NCBI RefSeq assembly: GCF_000332495.1
Contig: NZ_AOGW02000010.1
Coordinates: 248,001 to 312,000, forward strand
Direction: 5' to 3'
DNA length: 64,000 nt
Origin: Leptospira terpstrae serovar Hualin str. LT 11-33 = ATCC 700639
GTDB taxonomy: Bacteria > Spirochaetota > Leptospiria > Leptospirales > Leptospiraceae
A program made the translations under genes and the position numbers. How positions within the stretch are numbered: the stretch's first letter is position 1; every line of letters starts with the position of its first letter. The notes beneath the pieces are model-generated. The model ran no database searches. It saw only the letters and a list, made by a program, of their open reading frames with translations, and was not told the origin of the DNA. Of the stretch, positions 10,115 through 20,441 are shown piece by piece.

Positions 10115-10167
10115 AAATTTTGTAACCTTTTCTTGCTTTTTCGTCTGATTGAATTACAAGGGAAGGT

Positions 10168-11451
10168 ATGCGATTTCAAGAAGACTCAATAGATTGCGTG
10201 GACTTCATCCTAAAGAAGGATGAAGTATTGACCATCATCTTAGGTGGAGGGAAAGGAACTCGTTTATTACCACTTACGGAAAAAAGATCCAAACCTGCTG
10301 TGAGTTTTGGAGGAAAATACCGACTCATTGACATTCCCATTTCTAACTCACTTAACAGTGGTTTTGAAAAGATTTTCATCCTTACCCAGTTCAATTCCTA
10401 TTCTCTAAACCGCCATATCAACAGAACTTACGCAACGAACAACATCCACCAAAAGAGTTTTGTGGAAATCATAGCTGCCGAACAAACAGTATCAAGTGCC
10501 AATTGGTTTGAAGGAACAGCGGATGCCGTAAGGAAAGTCCTTCCTTATATCAGAGAACAAAAACCCAAATACGTTCTTATATTGTCTGGGGACCAATTGT
10601 ACAATATGGATCTTTCTGATTTTATGCAGAGTCATTTGATGGATCCAGAAACAGAAATTTCTGTGGCTACCAATGCCATTGCGGAAGACCAAATTTTTGG
10701 ACTTGGCATTGTGAACGCGGGAGTGGGTGGGTTCATCCAAGAATTTATAGAAAAACCACAAGACCTAACCCAAGTGGAATCATGCCGCACTAAAAATGGA
10801 TCCTTCCTTGCCAATATGGGGATTTATATTTTTAATACCTCCACATTGATTGATGTATTAGAAGATCGGAATATGGCCGATTTTGGAAAGGAGATCCTTC
10901 CTAAGGCCATACGAGAAAGAAAGGTAAAAGCGTATACTTACGACGGTTATTGGGAAGATATCGGAACCATCAAAGCTTTTTACGAAGCCAATTTGATGTT
11001 AACAGACCACATTCCTAAGTTTAATCTTTATTTGGAAAAAACTCCTATCTATACAAGAGCTAGGGCACTTCCTCCTTCCAAAATCATCCAAGCTGTGGTC
11101 AACCAAGCTCTCATTTCGGAAGGGACCATTCTTAACCAATGTGAGGTGCACCGTTCCATCATTGGGGTGCGCCAGCTCATCGCTTCGGGAACCAAAATCT
11201 ATGACTCCATCATCATGGGCCTTGATCACTACGGATACTTCGATCGTAAGTCAGGAAAAATTCCTATTGGAATTGGACCTAACTGCGAAATACGACGGAC
11301 AATTGTCGATAAAGACTGCGCTATTGGAGCCAACGTTCGGCTGTTAAACGAACAAAATCTGCAAGAATATGAAGATGAGTATGTGCGGATTCGGGAGGGA
11401 ATTATTGTCGTTCCGCGCCATACTGCCATTCCCGACGGTTATACAATCTAA
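10168..11451 (+). CDS. glgC: Glucose-1-phosphate adenylyltransferase
   Basis: GlgC makes ADP-glucose from glucose-1-phosphate and ATP, the regulated step toward glycogen or trehalose-type sugars. The 427-residue protein has the nucleotide-binding LGGGKGTRLLPLTEKRSKPA, then GKYRLIDIPISN. GTADAVRK and SGDQLYNMD form the catalytic region, and GYWEDIGTIKAFYEANL the sugar-phosphate site. A left-handed beta-helix tail closes the protein. The ATG has a good upstream site (AAGGGAAGG). The other glycogen genes are not nearby. Confidence 0.93.
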   Translation: MRFQEDSIDCVDFILKKDEVLTIILGGGKGTRLLPLTEKRSKPAVSFGGKYRLIDIPISNSLNSGFEKIFILTQFNSYSLNRHINRTYATNNIHQKSFVEIIAAEQTVSSANWFEGTADAVRKVLPYIREQKPKYVLILSGDQLYNMDLSDFMQSHLMDPETEISVATNAIAEDQIFGLGIVNAGVGGFIQEFIEKPQDLTQVESCRTKNGSFLANMGIYIFNTSTLIDVLEDRNMADFGKEILPKAIRERKVKAYTYDGYWEDIGTIKAFYEANLMLTDHIPKFNLYLEKTPIYTRARALPPSKIIQAVVNQALISEGTILNQCEVHRSIIGVRQLIASGTKIYDSIIMGLDHYGYFDRKSGKIPIGIGPNCEIRRTIVDKDCAIGANVRLLNEQNLQEYEDEYVRIREGIIVVPRHTAIPDGYTI

Positions 11452-11566
11452 GTCAAATTGACATATTTCGGGCAAATGTACGTCAAAATTACCTGATATT
11501 GTCTCAAATTTAGGGATTTTGACTTGTCAGTTTTGAACTTAGTTCTAGTCTGGACGAAAGGGAACC

Positions 11567-12805
11567 ATGTTCACAACGGAATCAACGGAAGGAAACCAGT
11601 TTTGGAACGAGACATACTTTGTCCCTCATTTCCAACCCATCGTCAATGCGATCAATCGCTCGATTTCTGCCTACGAAGTACTGGGTAGGCAGTTCAATCC
11701 GGAAAAAAACACCTACCACTCTTTAGGTGGGCTTTTCCACAATCGGGACCAGGATCCGGTTCCGGTCTACAATATTGACCGCATCCTTAGGGAAAAGGCA
11801 GTACAAACCTTAAAAGAAAGTTCGTTACGAACCAAACTATTCTTCAATATGATGCCAAACTTTCTTTCCCGTGTGCATCATACCGATCTATTTGCAGAAA
11901 ACTTCCATATCATCCAACTCATCGAAAAGTATGGAATTGATCGCAACCAAGTAGTGATTGAAATCACGGAAGATGAGTTTGATGGATCCATAGATCGCCT
12001 CATTCAAATTGTCCAAATCTTTCGGGACTACGGTCTGAAAATTGCCATCGATGATTTGGGGACGGGATTTTCTAATTTAGAACGGATTGGATACCTTCAC
12101 CCTGATATCATGAAGGTGGACATTCGCATTATGAGAGAAAGTTTGAATAAAAATTCATTCAAACAAGTTCTCGGTGCCATTTCAGAAATGTCTCAAAAGC
12201 TTGGAAGCCAACTTCTTTTTGAAGGGATTGAAACAGAAGAAGAGGTGAACCTTGCCCTTTCTATGGGAGCAAATCTTTTGCAAGGTTACTATTTCTCGAC
12301 CCCAAACCCACACTTTCTAAACCGTAATACTTTTTCTGATAAAATGAAAACAGTTTTAGAAAACTTCTCTAGTGTTCGGTCCCGGGAACTTCGGGAAAAG
12401 GGTGTCAGGGAACAAAGGATCATTGACCAACTCCAAGACCTTTTTTACGAACTTTCGGATACCAAAGAAGATGATTTTTCCTACCGATTTGGCCAAATCC
12501 TTGGCTCGTTGCCAAGAGAAATCCTAAAGGTCTTTGTTTGTGATGCAGAAGGCTATCAAATCACTCCCACTTACGATTTGGATCGAATGAACGGCGGGTA
12601 TTTGGAACGTTCTCGTCAAATTGGAAACAATTATGCTTGGAAACCTTATTTTCTCAAACACAAAGAGGAATCGGAACGGTTCCGTAAAAAATGGGGTGTC
12701 ACTTACCCTTTGTATGATATTTCGAACCAAAACCAATATGTGATTTTTACCTTCTCGCTTATGGATGGAAAGATCCTGATTGCCCAGGTAGGTTGGTCGG
12801 AATAG
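11567..12805 (+). CDS. EAL-domain cyclic-di-GMP phosphodiesterase with YkuI_C-like sensor domain
   Basis: Residues about 15-255 form an EAL domain, which hydrolyses cyclic di-GMP to pGpG. The expected residues are present: EVLGR for the EAL triad, NMMPNF, EITEDEFD, AIDDLGTGFSNL with both Asp, MKVDIRIM and FEGIETEEE. Residues after about 290 resemble the PAS-like C-terminal domain of Bacillus YkuI (VFVCDAEGYQITPTYD). In YkuI this is a putative sensor and dimerisation unit. There is no membrane segment, so the protein is cytosolic. A 115-nt gap with GTCAA repeats separates it from glgC. Confidence 0.87.
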   Translation: MFTTESTEGNQFWNETYFVPHFQPIVNAINRSISAYEVLGRQFNPEKNTYHSLGGLFHNRDQDPVPVYNIDRILREKAVQTLKESSLRTKLFFNMMPNFLSRVHHTDLFAENFHIIQLIEKYGIDRNQVVIEITEDEFDGSIDRLIQIVQIFRDYGLKIAIDDLGTGFSNLERIGYLHPDIMKVDIRIMRESLNKNSFKQVLGAISEMSQKLGSQLLFEGIETEEEVNLALSMGANLLQGYYFSTPNPHFLNRNTFSDKMKTVLENFSSVRSRELREKGVREQRIIDQLQDLFYELSDTKEDDFSYRFGQILGSLPREILKVFVCDAEGYQITPTYDLDRMNGGYLERSRQIGNNYAWKPYFLKHKEESERFRKKWGVTYPLYDISNQNQYVIFTFSLMDGKILIAQVGWSE

Positions 12806-12861
12806 AATCTTGTTTTTTTTGAGTGGTGCTTTTTCCTGGTAGAAGGGATTCGTCTAAAATA

Positions 12862-12874
12862 TAGAATCATTCTA
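12862..12874. promoter_or_regulatory. Putative PerR/Fur-family operator upstream of sufC
   Basis: A perfect inverted repeat TAGAAT-c-ATTCTA lies 26 nt before the sufC start. With one flanking base on each side it matches 11 of 14 fixed positions of the 7-1-7 PerR box TTATAATnATTATAA. The location in the probable promoter region fits repression of an Fe-S operon by an iron or peroxide sensor. The identity of the regulator is inference; an Rrf2/IscR-type regulator is an alternative. Confidence 0.4.
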
Positions 12875-12899
12875 AATATATACAAAACAGGATACCACC

Positions 12900-13652
12900 T
12901 TGTCCGCTATTCTCGAAATTAAATCTCTACATGCCAATGTAGGGGACAAAACGATCCTCCGGGGGGTTAATCTGACCATAGGTCCTGGCGAAGTCCATGC
13001 CATTATGGGACCCAATGGATCTGGAAAGAGTACTCTTTCCAATGTCATTCTCGGCCATCCGAAATATTCAATTACTTCTGGAGACATCCTCTTTCGGGGG
13101 GAGTCCATTTTAAATAAAACAACAGATGAAAGAGCAAGGCTCGGATTATTTTTATCCTTCCAATACCCAACTGCCCTACCGGGTGTTACTATCGGAAATT
13201 TTTTAAAATCCATCCTCAAGGCACATAGAGGAAAAGACGTTCCAGTAAAAGAATTCAAACAAGAATTAAAACAATCCATGGATCTACTCGAAGTTCCCCA
13301 GTCGTTTATCGGTCGTTATGTGAATGATGGTTTTTCTGGTGGCGAAAAAAAACGGGCTGAAATTTTACAAATGAGTTTGTTAAAACCAGTTCTTTCCATT
13401 TTGGATGAAACTGATTCTGGTCTTGATATAGATGCTCTTCGTATTGTTTCGGAAGGAATTAATTCCAACAGAAATCCGGAACGTTCCATTTTACTCATCA
13501 CTCACTACCAACGTATGTTGAACTATATTGTGCCGGATTTTGTACATGTATTTGCAGATGGAAGAATTTTAGAAACTGGTGGCAAAGATCTTTCCTTAAA
13601 ATTAGAAGAAGTGGGTTATGATTGGATTTTGGAGAGAGAAGGAGTCAAATGA
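12900..13652 (+). CDS. sufC: Fe-S cluster assembly ATPase SufC
   Basis: SufC is the cytosolic ABC-type ATPase of the SufBCD scaffold that drives Fe-S cluster assembly. The 250-residue protein shows Walker [11 protein letters not shown], the SufC-specific [15 protein letters not shown], the signature [15 protein letters not shown] and Walker [16 protein letters not shown]. The start is TTG at 12900, preceded by CAGGA at 7 nt; no nearby ATG would keep the conserved [10 protein letters not shown] start. It is the first gene of a nine-gene plus-strand array and overlaps sufD by 4 nt. Confidence 0.95.
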   Translation: MSAILEIKSLHANVGDKTILRGVNLTIGPGEVHAIMGPNGSGKSTLSNVILGHPKYSITSGDILFRGESILNKTTDERARLGLFLSFQYPTALPGVTIGNFLKSILKAHRGKDVPVKEFKQELKQSMDLLEVPQSFIGRYVNDGFSGGEKKRAEILQMSLLKPVLSILDETDSGLDIDALRIVSEGINSNRNPERSILLITHYQRMLNYIVPDFVHVFADGRILETGGKDLSLKLEEVGYDWILEREGVK

Positions 13653-14803
13653 ATTCCTCACTCACGAGAAATCGATTGGTTCTCTCAAAAGAACGAACAA
13701 AAGTATTTCGCAAGTCCATTTTAGAAATTTGGAACCAATTAGAAATTCCGACCGATTCCAATGAGTCTTGGAGAAAATTTCCCTTAGGTGCAGTGGATTG
13801 GAAGGAATTACAATTTGATCCCAAAGATATTTTTTCCGCGTCTGAAGAAAACTCCACAGAATCTTTGTTATCCGAGGAAGTGATCGATGGAATCCTTTCT
13901 GATATTTTAAAATACATACCGAAAGATTATTTTGCTTATTTAAGTTTGCTTGCCGCACCAAGTTATGAACTCATTCTTGTGGACGAAGGCGAGAGTGAGT
14001 TTGGTTTTGAAGAATTGGGAGATTTGCCAAAGTTTTCTGTTCGTATCTTTTATTTGAAATCGGGTCGAACTGCAAAAACGGAAATACGATTAGAAAACAT
14101 TCACGAAACTGACGCCCTACATATGACTTCTTCTTTAGACTTTTATATCGCAGAAGAGTCGTCCTATTGGGAAATTTTAGATAGAGAATCAAGTGATTTA
14201 GATTTATACCGGTTTCGTAATGTTTCGATACTCTCTCGATCTGACTCTCAAGTGAAATTTCACCATTTCCCCATCGGGGGTTTTCGTTCGAAATTGTTTT
14301 TACATGCCCACTTACTGGGAAAAGGTGCGGAAGTGATTGTGGATGGAGTTTCTGCCCTTGGGGGAAGAAATCTCAAAGATTTGGAAATGGAAATGTACCA
14401 CCATGCGGATCATACCACAAGCAAAATCAGTTATAAGGCAATCGTTACAGACAAATCTCACCATATTTTTACAGGAAATTTGATTATTCCACCAAACTTA
14501 AAAAAGGTGACTGCACACCAAGAATCATTTAATCTTTCTTTAAATAAAAAAGCAAGAGCCGAAGCAAATCCAAAATTGGAAGTGCTCGCAGAAGATGTAT
14601 CTTGCACTCACGGAGCCACAGTGGGTGATATTGATGAAGAACAGTACTTTTATCTTCTTTCTCGTGGTTTAACTCCTGCCGAGTCCAAGTCCTTACTTGT
14701 GACTGCTTTTTACGGTGAGACCATCCATTCCATTGGTTTTTCTGAAGAAGTGAAATTGTCATTGGAATCTCAGATCAGAGAGATTCTTGTAGGAGGCAAA
14801 TAA
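13649..14803 (+). CDS. sufD: Fe-S cluster assembly scaffold protein SufD
   Basis: SufD forms the beta-helix scaffold with SufB and SufC. The 384-residue product has the family C-terminus: [16 protein letters not shown], a [12 protein letters not shown] strand, then [20 protein letters not shown]. The SCTHG segment carries the Cys and His that correspond to the functional His region of E. coli SufD. FYLLSRGL and AFYGETI complete the family pattern. The ATG at 13649 overlaps the sufC stop (ATGA), and a more upstream start would lie inside sufC. No sufB is present next to it, so either SufB is encoded elsewhere or this protein acts alone with SufC. Confidence 0.88.
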   Translation: MNSSLTRNRLVLSKERTKVFRKSILEIWNQLEIPTDSNESWRKFPLGAVDWKELQFDPKDIFSASEENSTESLLSEEVIDGILSDILKYIPKDYFAYLSLLAAPSYELILVDEGESEFGFEELGDLPKFSVRIFYLKSGRTAKTEIRLENIHETDALHMTSSLDFYIAEESSYWEILDRESSDLDLYRFRNVSILSRSDSQVKFHHFPIGGFRSKLFLHAHLLGKGAEVIVDGVSALGGRNLKDLEMEMYHHADHTTSKISYKAIVTDKSHHIFTGNLIIPPNLKKVTAHQESFNLSLNKKARAEANPKLEVLAEDVSCTHGATVGDIDEEQYFYLLSRGLTPAESKSLLVTAFYGETIHSIGFSEEVKLSLESQIREILVGGK

Positions 14804-15117
14804 TGGCCTTTAAAAAGTTAATCTCTGTAACGGATGTAAAGGAAGGTAGTTTGGTCGTTGTCAAAACCCGCCATTTCCCTGTAGTAGTGACTCGAGTTGA
14901 GGGAGAATATTACGCCTTTGAAGATTCTTGTACTCATGATGGAGAAGAAATCTCTTGTGGAAAATTGGAAGGTTGTGTTATCACTTGCCCCAGACATTTT
15001 GCGAAATTTGATGTCCGCAGTGGAGAGGTATTGGCCCTGCCTGCTACAGAACCACTGGTGATCTTTCCTGTTCGAGTAGTGGGTGATGATTTGGAAGTGG
15101 ATTTGGAGGCTGTATGA
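14803..15117 (+). CDS. Rieske-type [2Fe-2S] ferredoxin
   Basis: This is a small soluble protein of 104 residues with a complete Rieske motif: C43-T-H45 and C62-PR-H65, which together ligate one [2Fe-2S] cluster. It resembles the NirD/biphenyl-dioxygenase ferredoxin type rather than membrane Rieske proteins, since it has no leader or membrane segment. It lies between sufD and sufS with 1-nt and 4-nt overlaps. It may therefore supply electrons to cluster assembly, or be a first client. Such embedded Rieske genes are known in some suf operons; the role is inferred from position. Confidence 0.9.
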   Translation: MAFKKLISVTDVKEGSLVVVKTRHFPVVVTRVEGEYYAFEDSCTHDGEEISCGKLEGCVITCPRHFAKFDVRSGEVLALPATEPLVIFPVRVVGDDLEVDLEAV

Positions 15118-16358
15118 GTTTAGATCCTTACCAAATACGAAAAGACTTCCCAATTCTTTCTCGCATTTTACCAAACGGAAAACCCCTGGTGTATTTAGAC
15201 AATGGGGCATCCTCACAAAAACCAAAATCGGTCATTGATGCAACTAACGACTATTATACAAATGATAATGCTAATATTCATAGAGGTGTGTATTACCTTT
15301 CTCAACATGCCACCGAACTTTTTGAACGTACAAGAATCAAAACTTCTCATTTTTTCCAGGCTCAATGTGCCAAGGCAATTATCTTCACTCGTGGAACAAC
15401 AGATTCGATAAACCTCGTCGCACAGGCCTGGGGTAGAACCAATATTGGAGAAGGGGATGAGATTGTTTTATCTGTCCAAGAACACCACTCCAATTTAGTA
15501 CCTTGGCAAATGTTAGCCTTAGAGAAAAAAGCTTTTTTAAAATTCATTCCGATTCAGGAAGATACCACTTACGACTTATCAAACCTAAATGAGATCATCA
15601 CCAAACGAACAAAACTCGTTGCGATAAGCCAAATGTCCAATGTGACAGGTACGATCCACGACCTAACAAAGATTATCGATCGAGTTCGGCAAGTGGGAGC
15701 CAAAATTTTGGTCGATGGGGCACAGGCTGCCTGCCATATGCCAATTCATTTGGTAGATATGGATGTTGATTTTTATGCTTTTTCTGGCCACAAAATGCTC
15801 GGTCCCACAGGTGTCGGAGTGCTCTTTGGCAAAGAAGAAATTTTGGAAGCAATGCCCCCTTGGCTTGGTGGTGGGGATATGATTGAATCTGTGGAACTAG
15901 AAAGTTCTACCTATGCGGCTCTCCCTGCAAAACTGGAAGCTGGTACTCCAAATATCGCAGGTGTGATTGGATTTAGTCATGCATTAGATTATTTACAAAA
16001 AATAGGAATGAAGAATATCAAAGAACACGAACGGATGTTAACCGAATATGCCTTAGAAAGGTTAAATCTGATTGGTGGACTTCAAATTTATGGAACGGAA
16101 GATTTAGACAAAAGAGGGGGAGTGGTTTCATTTACTATGGATGGAATCCATCCACATGATGTCGGCTCCATCTTAGACGAGGAAGGAGTTGCCATTCGAG
16201 TGGGTCACCACTGCTGTCAACCACTGATGAAACAATTAAACATTCCTGGAACCTGTCGTGCTTCGTTCTATCTTTACAATACAAAAGAAGATATCGATGC
16301 CTTAGTTCATTCTATTGATAAAGTAAAATCAATATTCGGTCGTGTCGCAAGAAAGTAA
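15114..16358 (+). CDS. sufS: Cysteine desulfurase SufS
   Basis: SufS is a PLP-dependent group II cysteine desulfurase that takes sulfur from cysteine for Fe-S assembly. The 414-residue protein has the N-terminal RKDFPIL and [11 protein letters not shown]. The PLP lysine is K227 in [13 protein letters not shown]. The catalytic Cys is in [11 protein letters not shown] (C367, with a second Cys next to it). It overlaps the Rieske gene by 4 nt and sufU by 17 nt. The neighbouring SufU is its likely sulfur acceptor. Confidence 0.96.
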   Translation: MSLDPYQIRKDFPILSRILPNGKPLVYLDNGASSQKPKSVIDATNDYYTNDNANIHRGVYYLSQHATELFERTRIKTSHFFQAQCAKAIIFTRGTTDSINLVAQAWGRTNIGEGDEIVLSVQEHHSNLVPWQMLALEKKAFLKFIPIQEDTTYDLSNLNEIITKRTKLVAISQMSNVTGTIHDLTKIIDRVRQVGAKILVDGAQAACHMPIHLVDMDVDFYAFSGHKMLGPTGVGVLFGKEEILEAMPPWLGGGDMIESVELESSTYAALPAKLEAGTPNIAGVIGFSHALDYLQKIGMKNIKEHERMLTEYALERLNLIGGLQIYGTEDLDKRGGVVSFTMDGIHPHDVGSILDEEGVAIRVGHHCCQPLMKQLNIPGTCRASFYLYNTKEDIDALVHSIDKVKSIFGRVARK

Positions 16359-16764
16359 CTTAGAAGATTTCCTGCGTTGGAAATCCTTTGCAGTTTGGAA
16401 AAAACCAGAGGGAGAACATCGAATAGTAAAAGGACTGAATCCTCTCTGTGGGGATGAAATTATATTTTACTACCAATGGGAAAAGGACAATTCCCTCCAA
16501 ATTTTAGGAATCGGTGGTGAGTCTTGTTCGATTTGTTCTGCGGCTGCAGGACTCCTCTTTAAAAATAAAACAGCACTTAAGCAGAAGGATTTTCAGTCTT
16601 ACTTACAAGAGAGAAAAAATTTTTTAGATGGGGTGGATTCTCGCTTGTTTCAAGATCCAGAAGAGATATCCTTTTTTAAAACCCTTCGAACCCATCCTGG
16701 TCGTTATCGTTGTGGGCTTTTGCCCTGGCAAACCTTAGTAAAATTGAGTGAGGAAATGATATGA
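16342..16764 (+). CDS. sufU: SufU-type sulfur acceptor protein
   Basis: SufU is a zinc protein that accepts persulfide sulfur from SufS. The 140-residue product keeps the four expected ligand positions: C36 and D38 in NPLCGD, C62 in GESCSIC, and C124 in RYRCGLLPW. An additional Cys (C65) follows the third ligand in place of the usual Ser. The start is GTG at 16342, inside sufS; a later start would lose the N-terminal helix. IscU-type scaffold function is less likely because the SufU-type HPGRYRC...LPW ending is present and a SufC/SufD scaffold is in the same operon. Confidence 0.87.
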   Translation: MSQESNLEDFLRWKSFAVWKKPEGEHRIVKGLNPLCGDEIIFYYQWEKDNSLQILGIGGESCSICSAAAGLLFKNKTALKQKDFQSYLQERKNFLDGVDSRLFQDPEEISFFKTLRTHPGRYRCGLLPWQTLVKLSEEMI

Positions 16765-17084
16765 TACGTGATCCTGAAACAGAAAAAGAATGGGAAGTAT
16801 TCCATAGTGTTCGCATGGTAGAAGATCCAGAAATTGGAATTTCACTGATTGAACTAGGTCTTATTTATGATATCAAAGTGGAAGGGGAAAAAGCGGACAT
16901 CACCATGACCTACACTTCTCTTGCTTGTCCTGCAGGTCCGCAGATGAAACAAGACATTGAAAACCATGCACTCCGTGTAGACGGAATTACTGAAGCTGTT
17001 GTCCATGTGGTTTGGAATCCGAAATGGGAACCTCGTGCCATGGCAAGTGAAGAAGCTAAAATGCAAATGGGGATCTTCGATTGA
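16761..17084 (+). CDS. sufT: SufT/MIP18-family (DUF59) Fe-S protein maturation factor
   Basis: This 107-residue protein belongs to the DUF59/MIP18 family (PaaD, SufT, Cia2). Members help to place Fe-S clusters into target proteins under high demand. The family pattern [19 protein letters not shown] and the [10 protein letters not shown] cysteine loop, with the functionally important Cys, are present. It overlaps the sufU stop (ATGA) and is the sixth gene of the array. The position after sufU matches suf operons in several bacteria. PaaD of phenylacetate degradation is a family relative but no paa genes are near. Confidence 0.88.
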   Translation: MIRDPETEKEWEVFHSVRMVEDPEIGISLIELGLIYDIKVEGEKADITMTYTSLACPAGPQMKQDIENHALRVDGITEAVVHVVWNPKWEPRAMASEEAKMQMGIFD

Positions 17085-18841
17085 ATTTTAAATTTGGAAC
17101 TAGGATTCTACTGGTTCTCTTACTTTCGTTTAACGGTTGTGAGTCGATTTCTTTCCTCCAAAATTCGTTTCAATCCAAACCTACAAATGCTTTTGTTATT
17201 CCACAAATTGAAGGTGCTTCTGATAAACGCGACCGGTATGAATTTACTGGAAAAGAAATCATTATCGCTTCAGACCATCCATTGGCTTCTCAAGCAGGAA
17301 TGGAGGTTTGGAAACAAGGTGGAAATGTGGTGGATGTATTTGCCGCTGCAAGTTTTGCCATCTCTGTCCTTCGTCCTCACTCTACAGGGTTATTTGGCGG
17401 TGGATTTGCTGTTGTTTATTTACCATCAAAAGGGAAGTGGGCCTATGATTTTCGGGAACGTTCCCCAAAAAAAGGTGTATCCTCATTTTATTTGAACGAG
17501 GATGGGACTGTCATCCCAGAGAAAACTCTAAAAGGAGCTTATAGTGCTGGAGTTCCAGGAACGGTGCAAGGGATTTTACAAATCCAGAAACAACATGGAA
17601 AACTACCATTAAGTTCTGTTATTGCACCTGCAATTCGTTATGCGAGAAATGGGTTTTCAGTTTATGGGGATTTAGCTTTTGCCGTCTCTAAAACTTGGTC
17701 TCAAATGAACCCGACCATGCAAATCGTTTTTGGGATTGATAACCGTCCCATAAGGGAAGGAGAACTTCTTTTGCAAGAAGATCTTGCCAAAACATTAGAA
17801 CGAATCGTTGAAAATGCAGAAAAGGAATTTGTGGATGGGAAAACGGTTCAGTTGGTTTCAGATTACTATTCCGAGTTTCAAGAATTTATCACAGCCGAAG
17901 ATTTTAAAAATTACCAAGTAAAGGTAAGTGAACCTTTGGCAAGTAATGTTTGGGGACATACCCTTCTTACCATGCCTCCCCCTAGTTCAGGGGTCCATCT
18001 TGTGACAATGATGCATTTGTATTCCGAAATGCAAAATCGTAATTCATTTCCCAAGGGAGATGTAGGAGAAATGATTCGTATTACGGAAGCTATGCGAGTG
18101 GCTTACCGAGATCGTGCGGAACTTGGTGGAGATCCTCTATTCACAAATATTCCTGTTTCTAAACTTTTGTCGCAAACATATGCCAAAGAGGAGACAAACG
18201 AAATTGAAAGGAAAGTTGTTTCTGGAAGTTGGCCTTCTCCGAGTGATGAAACGAAAAAACCAGAATCTTATAACACCACGCATATCTCTATTCTTGATAA
18301 AGAAGGAAATGCAGTTTCTACAACCCAGTCTGTGAATGGAATCTTTGGTGCTGTCCAAATGGTCAAAGGAACAGGACTTATTTTAAACAATACCATGGAC
18401 GATTTTGCCGTGGCTCCAGGAGTGCCTAACCTGTATGGCCTAGTTGGTTCTAAAGCCAATTCAATCGAACCTGGGAAAACTCCCCTCTCTAGTATGAGTC
18501 CAAGTATCCTTCTCGAACCATCGGGAAAAACAAAGATAGTGATTGGTGCCCCCGGTGGTTCTCAGATTCCTACTTCTATTTTTAATACACTCTACCGGTA
18601 TTTGATTCAAAAACGTGATCTTTATGAAAGTGTTTCCTATCCACGGATCCACCACCAGTTTAGGCCCGATCGGATTTTTTTGGATCCGGAAATAAAAGAC
18701 AGTTATCCTCAGTCGGAATTACCCTTTTATCAAGTCCAATATATTAGGCATCGTGCGAAAGTATTTGCCATAACGAGAGAGGGGGACCGCTTGATCGGCG
18801 TGTCTGATCCCAAAGGGGAAGGAGTCCCTTTAGGTTTTTAA
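17081..18841 (+). CDS. ggt: Gamma-glutamyltransferase (lipoprotein form)
   Basis: GGT cleaves the gamma-glutamyl bond of glutathione or transfers it to other acceptors. The 586-residue precursor has a hydrophobic leader ending in LLSFNGC, a probable lipobox, so the enzyme is likely anchored in the periplasm or outer membrane. The autocleavage nucleophile Thr lies in [21 protein letters not shown]. Substrate residues follow in [21 protein letters not shown] and IGAPGGSQI. The start is TTG at 17081, overlapping the sufT stop by 4 nt. The next two genes make glutathione precursors, so synthesis and salvage are encoded together. Confidence 0.92.
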   Translation: MNFKFGTRILLVLLLSFNGCESISFLQNSFQSKPTNAFVIPQIEGASDKRDRYEFTGKEIIIASDHPLASQAGMEVWKQGGNVVDVFAAASFAISVLRPHSTGLFGGGFAVVYLPSKGKWAYDFRERSPKKGVSSFYLNEDGTVIPEKTLKGAYSAGVPGTVQGILQIQKQHGKLPLSSVIAPAIRYARNGFSVYGDLAFAVSKTWSQMNPTMQIVFGIDNRPIREGELLLQEDLAKTLERIVENAEKEFVDGKTVQLVSDYYSEFQEFITAEDFKNYQVKVSEPLASNVWGHTLLTMPPPSSGVHLVTMMHLYSEMQNRNSFPKGDVGEMIRITEAMRVAYRDRAELGGDPLFTNIPVSKLLSQTYAKEETNEIERKVVSGSWPSPSDETKKPESYNTTHISILDKEGNAVSTTQSVNGIFGAVQMVKGTGLILNNTMDDFAVAPGVPNLYGLVGSKANSIEPGKTPLSSMSPSILLEPSGKTKIVIGAPGGSQIPTSIFNTLYRYLIQKRDLYESVSYPRIHHQFRPDRIFLDPEIKDSYPQSELPFYQVQYIRHRAKVFAITREGDRLIGVSDPKGEGVPLGF

Positions 18842-18844
18842 ACC

Positions 18845-20437
18845 ATGAAACGAAAGTTATTAACATCAACAAAAAAGAATTCAACCAATAGTTTATTATC
18901 AAAAGAATATAGAGCCTGTTTGCTAAGCGCCAAACATGGATTAGAAAGGGAAAGTGTGAGGGTGGATGGAAAATCGCAAATTTCGCAAAAACCACATCCA
19001 AAAGCCTTAGGATCAAGCCTTACTCATCCGTTAATCAAAACGGATTTTGCCGAAGCGCAAATTGAGTATGCTACCAATATTCACAAATCCATTCCCGATG
19101 CCTTAAAAGAACTTACTGAGTTACATGCCTTTACTGCAAAGAACTTAGAATCGGAATACCTTTGGCCATTCAGTATGCCACCAATTTTACCTGCTGAGAA
19201 TAAAATTGAAGTAGGAAATTATGGAACTTCAGCAGAAGGGCGGAAAAAAACCATCTATCGCAATGGCCTTGGGCATCGGTATGGAAAAAAAATGCAAACC
19301 ATCTCTGGGGTTCATTACAATATCTCTTTCGATACTTGTTTATTGTCCATTGTCTCGGAAAAAAGATTTAAAAAACCATTAACTCCTGAAACAAAATCAC
19401 AAATCTATTTTGATACCATTCGGAATTTTTATAGAATTTCTCCCGCATTATTATATTTATTTGGTTCATCAAGTTTAACAGACATAACATTTACGGAAGA
19501 GAATAAACAGATTAAAAAAAGTGATTCAAAAACCCTCAAAGCTCCATTTGCAACTACACTGCGATTGTCTAGCATTGGTTATACGAGCAAAGTCCAGGGG
19601 AAATATCCTATCTCCGTTAATTCTTTGGAAGAATATGCGTATGGGATGTGTCATGTAGTTTCCAAGTCCTATTCTCTCTACAAACAGTATAATGGGAAAC
19701 CAACGAACCAACTCAATGACCATATTTTGCAGTTAGAAAACGAATACTATTCTCTCGTTCGACCCAAACAAGTTCCGAAAGGAGAGGAAAGGGTAGTGGA
19801 TGCACTTGTGGAAAGAGGTGTAGAGTATTTAGAAATCCGTCTTTTGGATTTGGATCCATTTTCACCCATTGGTGTTGAAGAAAACCGCCTTTATTTTTTA
19901 CATTTAGTTTTACTCTATTGTATGTTAAATGAATCACCTAAATCTGATTTGGCGGAAATGGCAGATTGGAGAAAAAACCAAGAAGTGACCACTTGGTTTG
20001 GAAGAAAAGAAGATACAAAGGTTCAATTTTTAGGAAAGGAAATCCCATTACGGGAATTGGTTTACCAACTTTTTGTGGAAATCCAACCCATAGCCGACCT
20101 TTTAGATGAAAATGATGCAAGCGGCCCCTTTAGTAAAGCTTGGGAGGCACAGTGGGAAAAATGGGATGATCCTAGTCATTTAGGGTCAGAGATGTCTGAG
20201 TTAGATTTAGAAATTCATAAATCAAGTTTCCGTGAGTTTGGGCTCACACTTGCCAAATCACATAAGGAAGAATTGTTACAGTATTCCCTTTCTCCTAACA
20301 AAATCAAATACTTCGAAGACCTAAGTGTTCAGTCGATTTACGAACAACAAAAGATCGAAACATTGGAAGGAAGCCATTTAAAGAAAAATCAAAAACCCAT
20401 CCAAATCAAACCTTTAAAACTGTGTAGTGGAGTTTGA
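18845..20437 (+). CDS. gshA: Glutamate-cysteine ligase (GshA-type)
   Basis: The enzyme makes gamma-glutamylcysteine from glutamate, cysteine and ATP, the first step of glutathione synthesis. The 530-residue protein has GLERESVRV, then TDFAEAQIEYAT, ISGVHYNISF and VEYLEIRLLDLDPFSP. These are the metal, glutamate and cysteine binding motifs of the proteobacterial-type ligase and of the N-terminal half of GshF. It follows ggt by 3 nt. Unlike in bifunctional GshF, the ATP-grasp part is not fused: it is the next gene, starting 4 nt after this stop (or overlapping it by 11 nt if the earlier GTG is used). Confidence 0.92.
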   Translation: MKRKLLTSTKKNSTNSLLSKEYRACLLSAKHGLERESVRVDGKSQISQKPHPKALGSSLTHPLIKTDFAEAQIEYATNIHKSIPDALKELTELHAFTAKNLESEYLWPFSMPPILPAENKIEVGNYGTSAEGRKKTIYRNGLGHRYGKKMQTISGVHYNISFDTCLLSIVSEKRFKKPLTPETKSQIYFDTIRNFYRISPALLYLFGSSSLTDITFTEENKQIKKSDSKTLKAPFATTLRLSSIGYTSKVQGKYPISVNSLEEYAYGMCHVVSKSYSLYKQYNGKPTNQLNDHILQLENEYYSLVRPKQVPKGEERVVDALVERGVEYLEIRLLDLDPFSPIGVEENRLYFLHLVLLYCMLNESPKSDLAEMADWRKNQEVTTWFGRKEDTKVQFLGKEIPLRELVYQLFVEIQPIADLLDENDASGPFSKAWEAQWEKWDDPSHLGSEMSELDLEIHKSSFREFGLTLAKSHKEELLQYSLSPNKIKYFEDLSVQSIYEQQKIETLEGSHLKKNQKPIQIKPLKLCSGV

Positions 20438-20441
20438 AAAA

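Noticed and set aside
17094..17495. Second-frame open frame at the start of ggt
   Set aside because: The ggt frame carries all conserved motifs of the enzyme; the alternative frame shows none.
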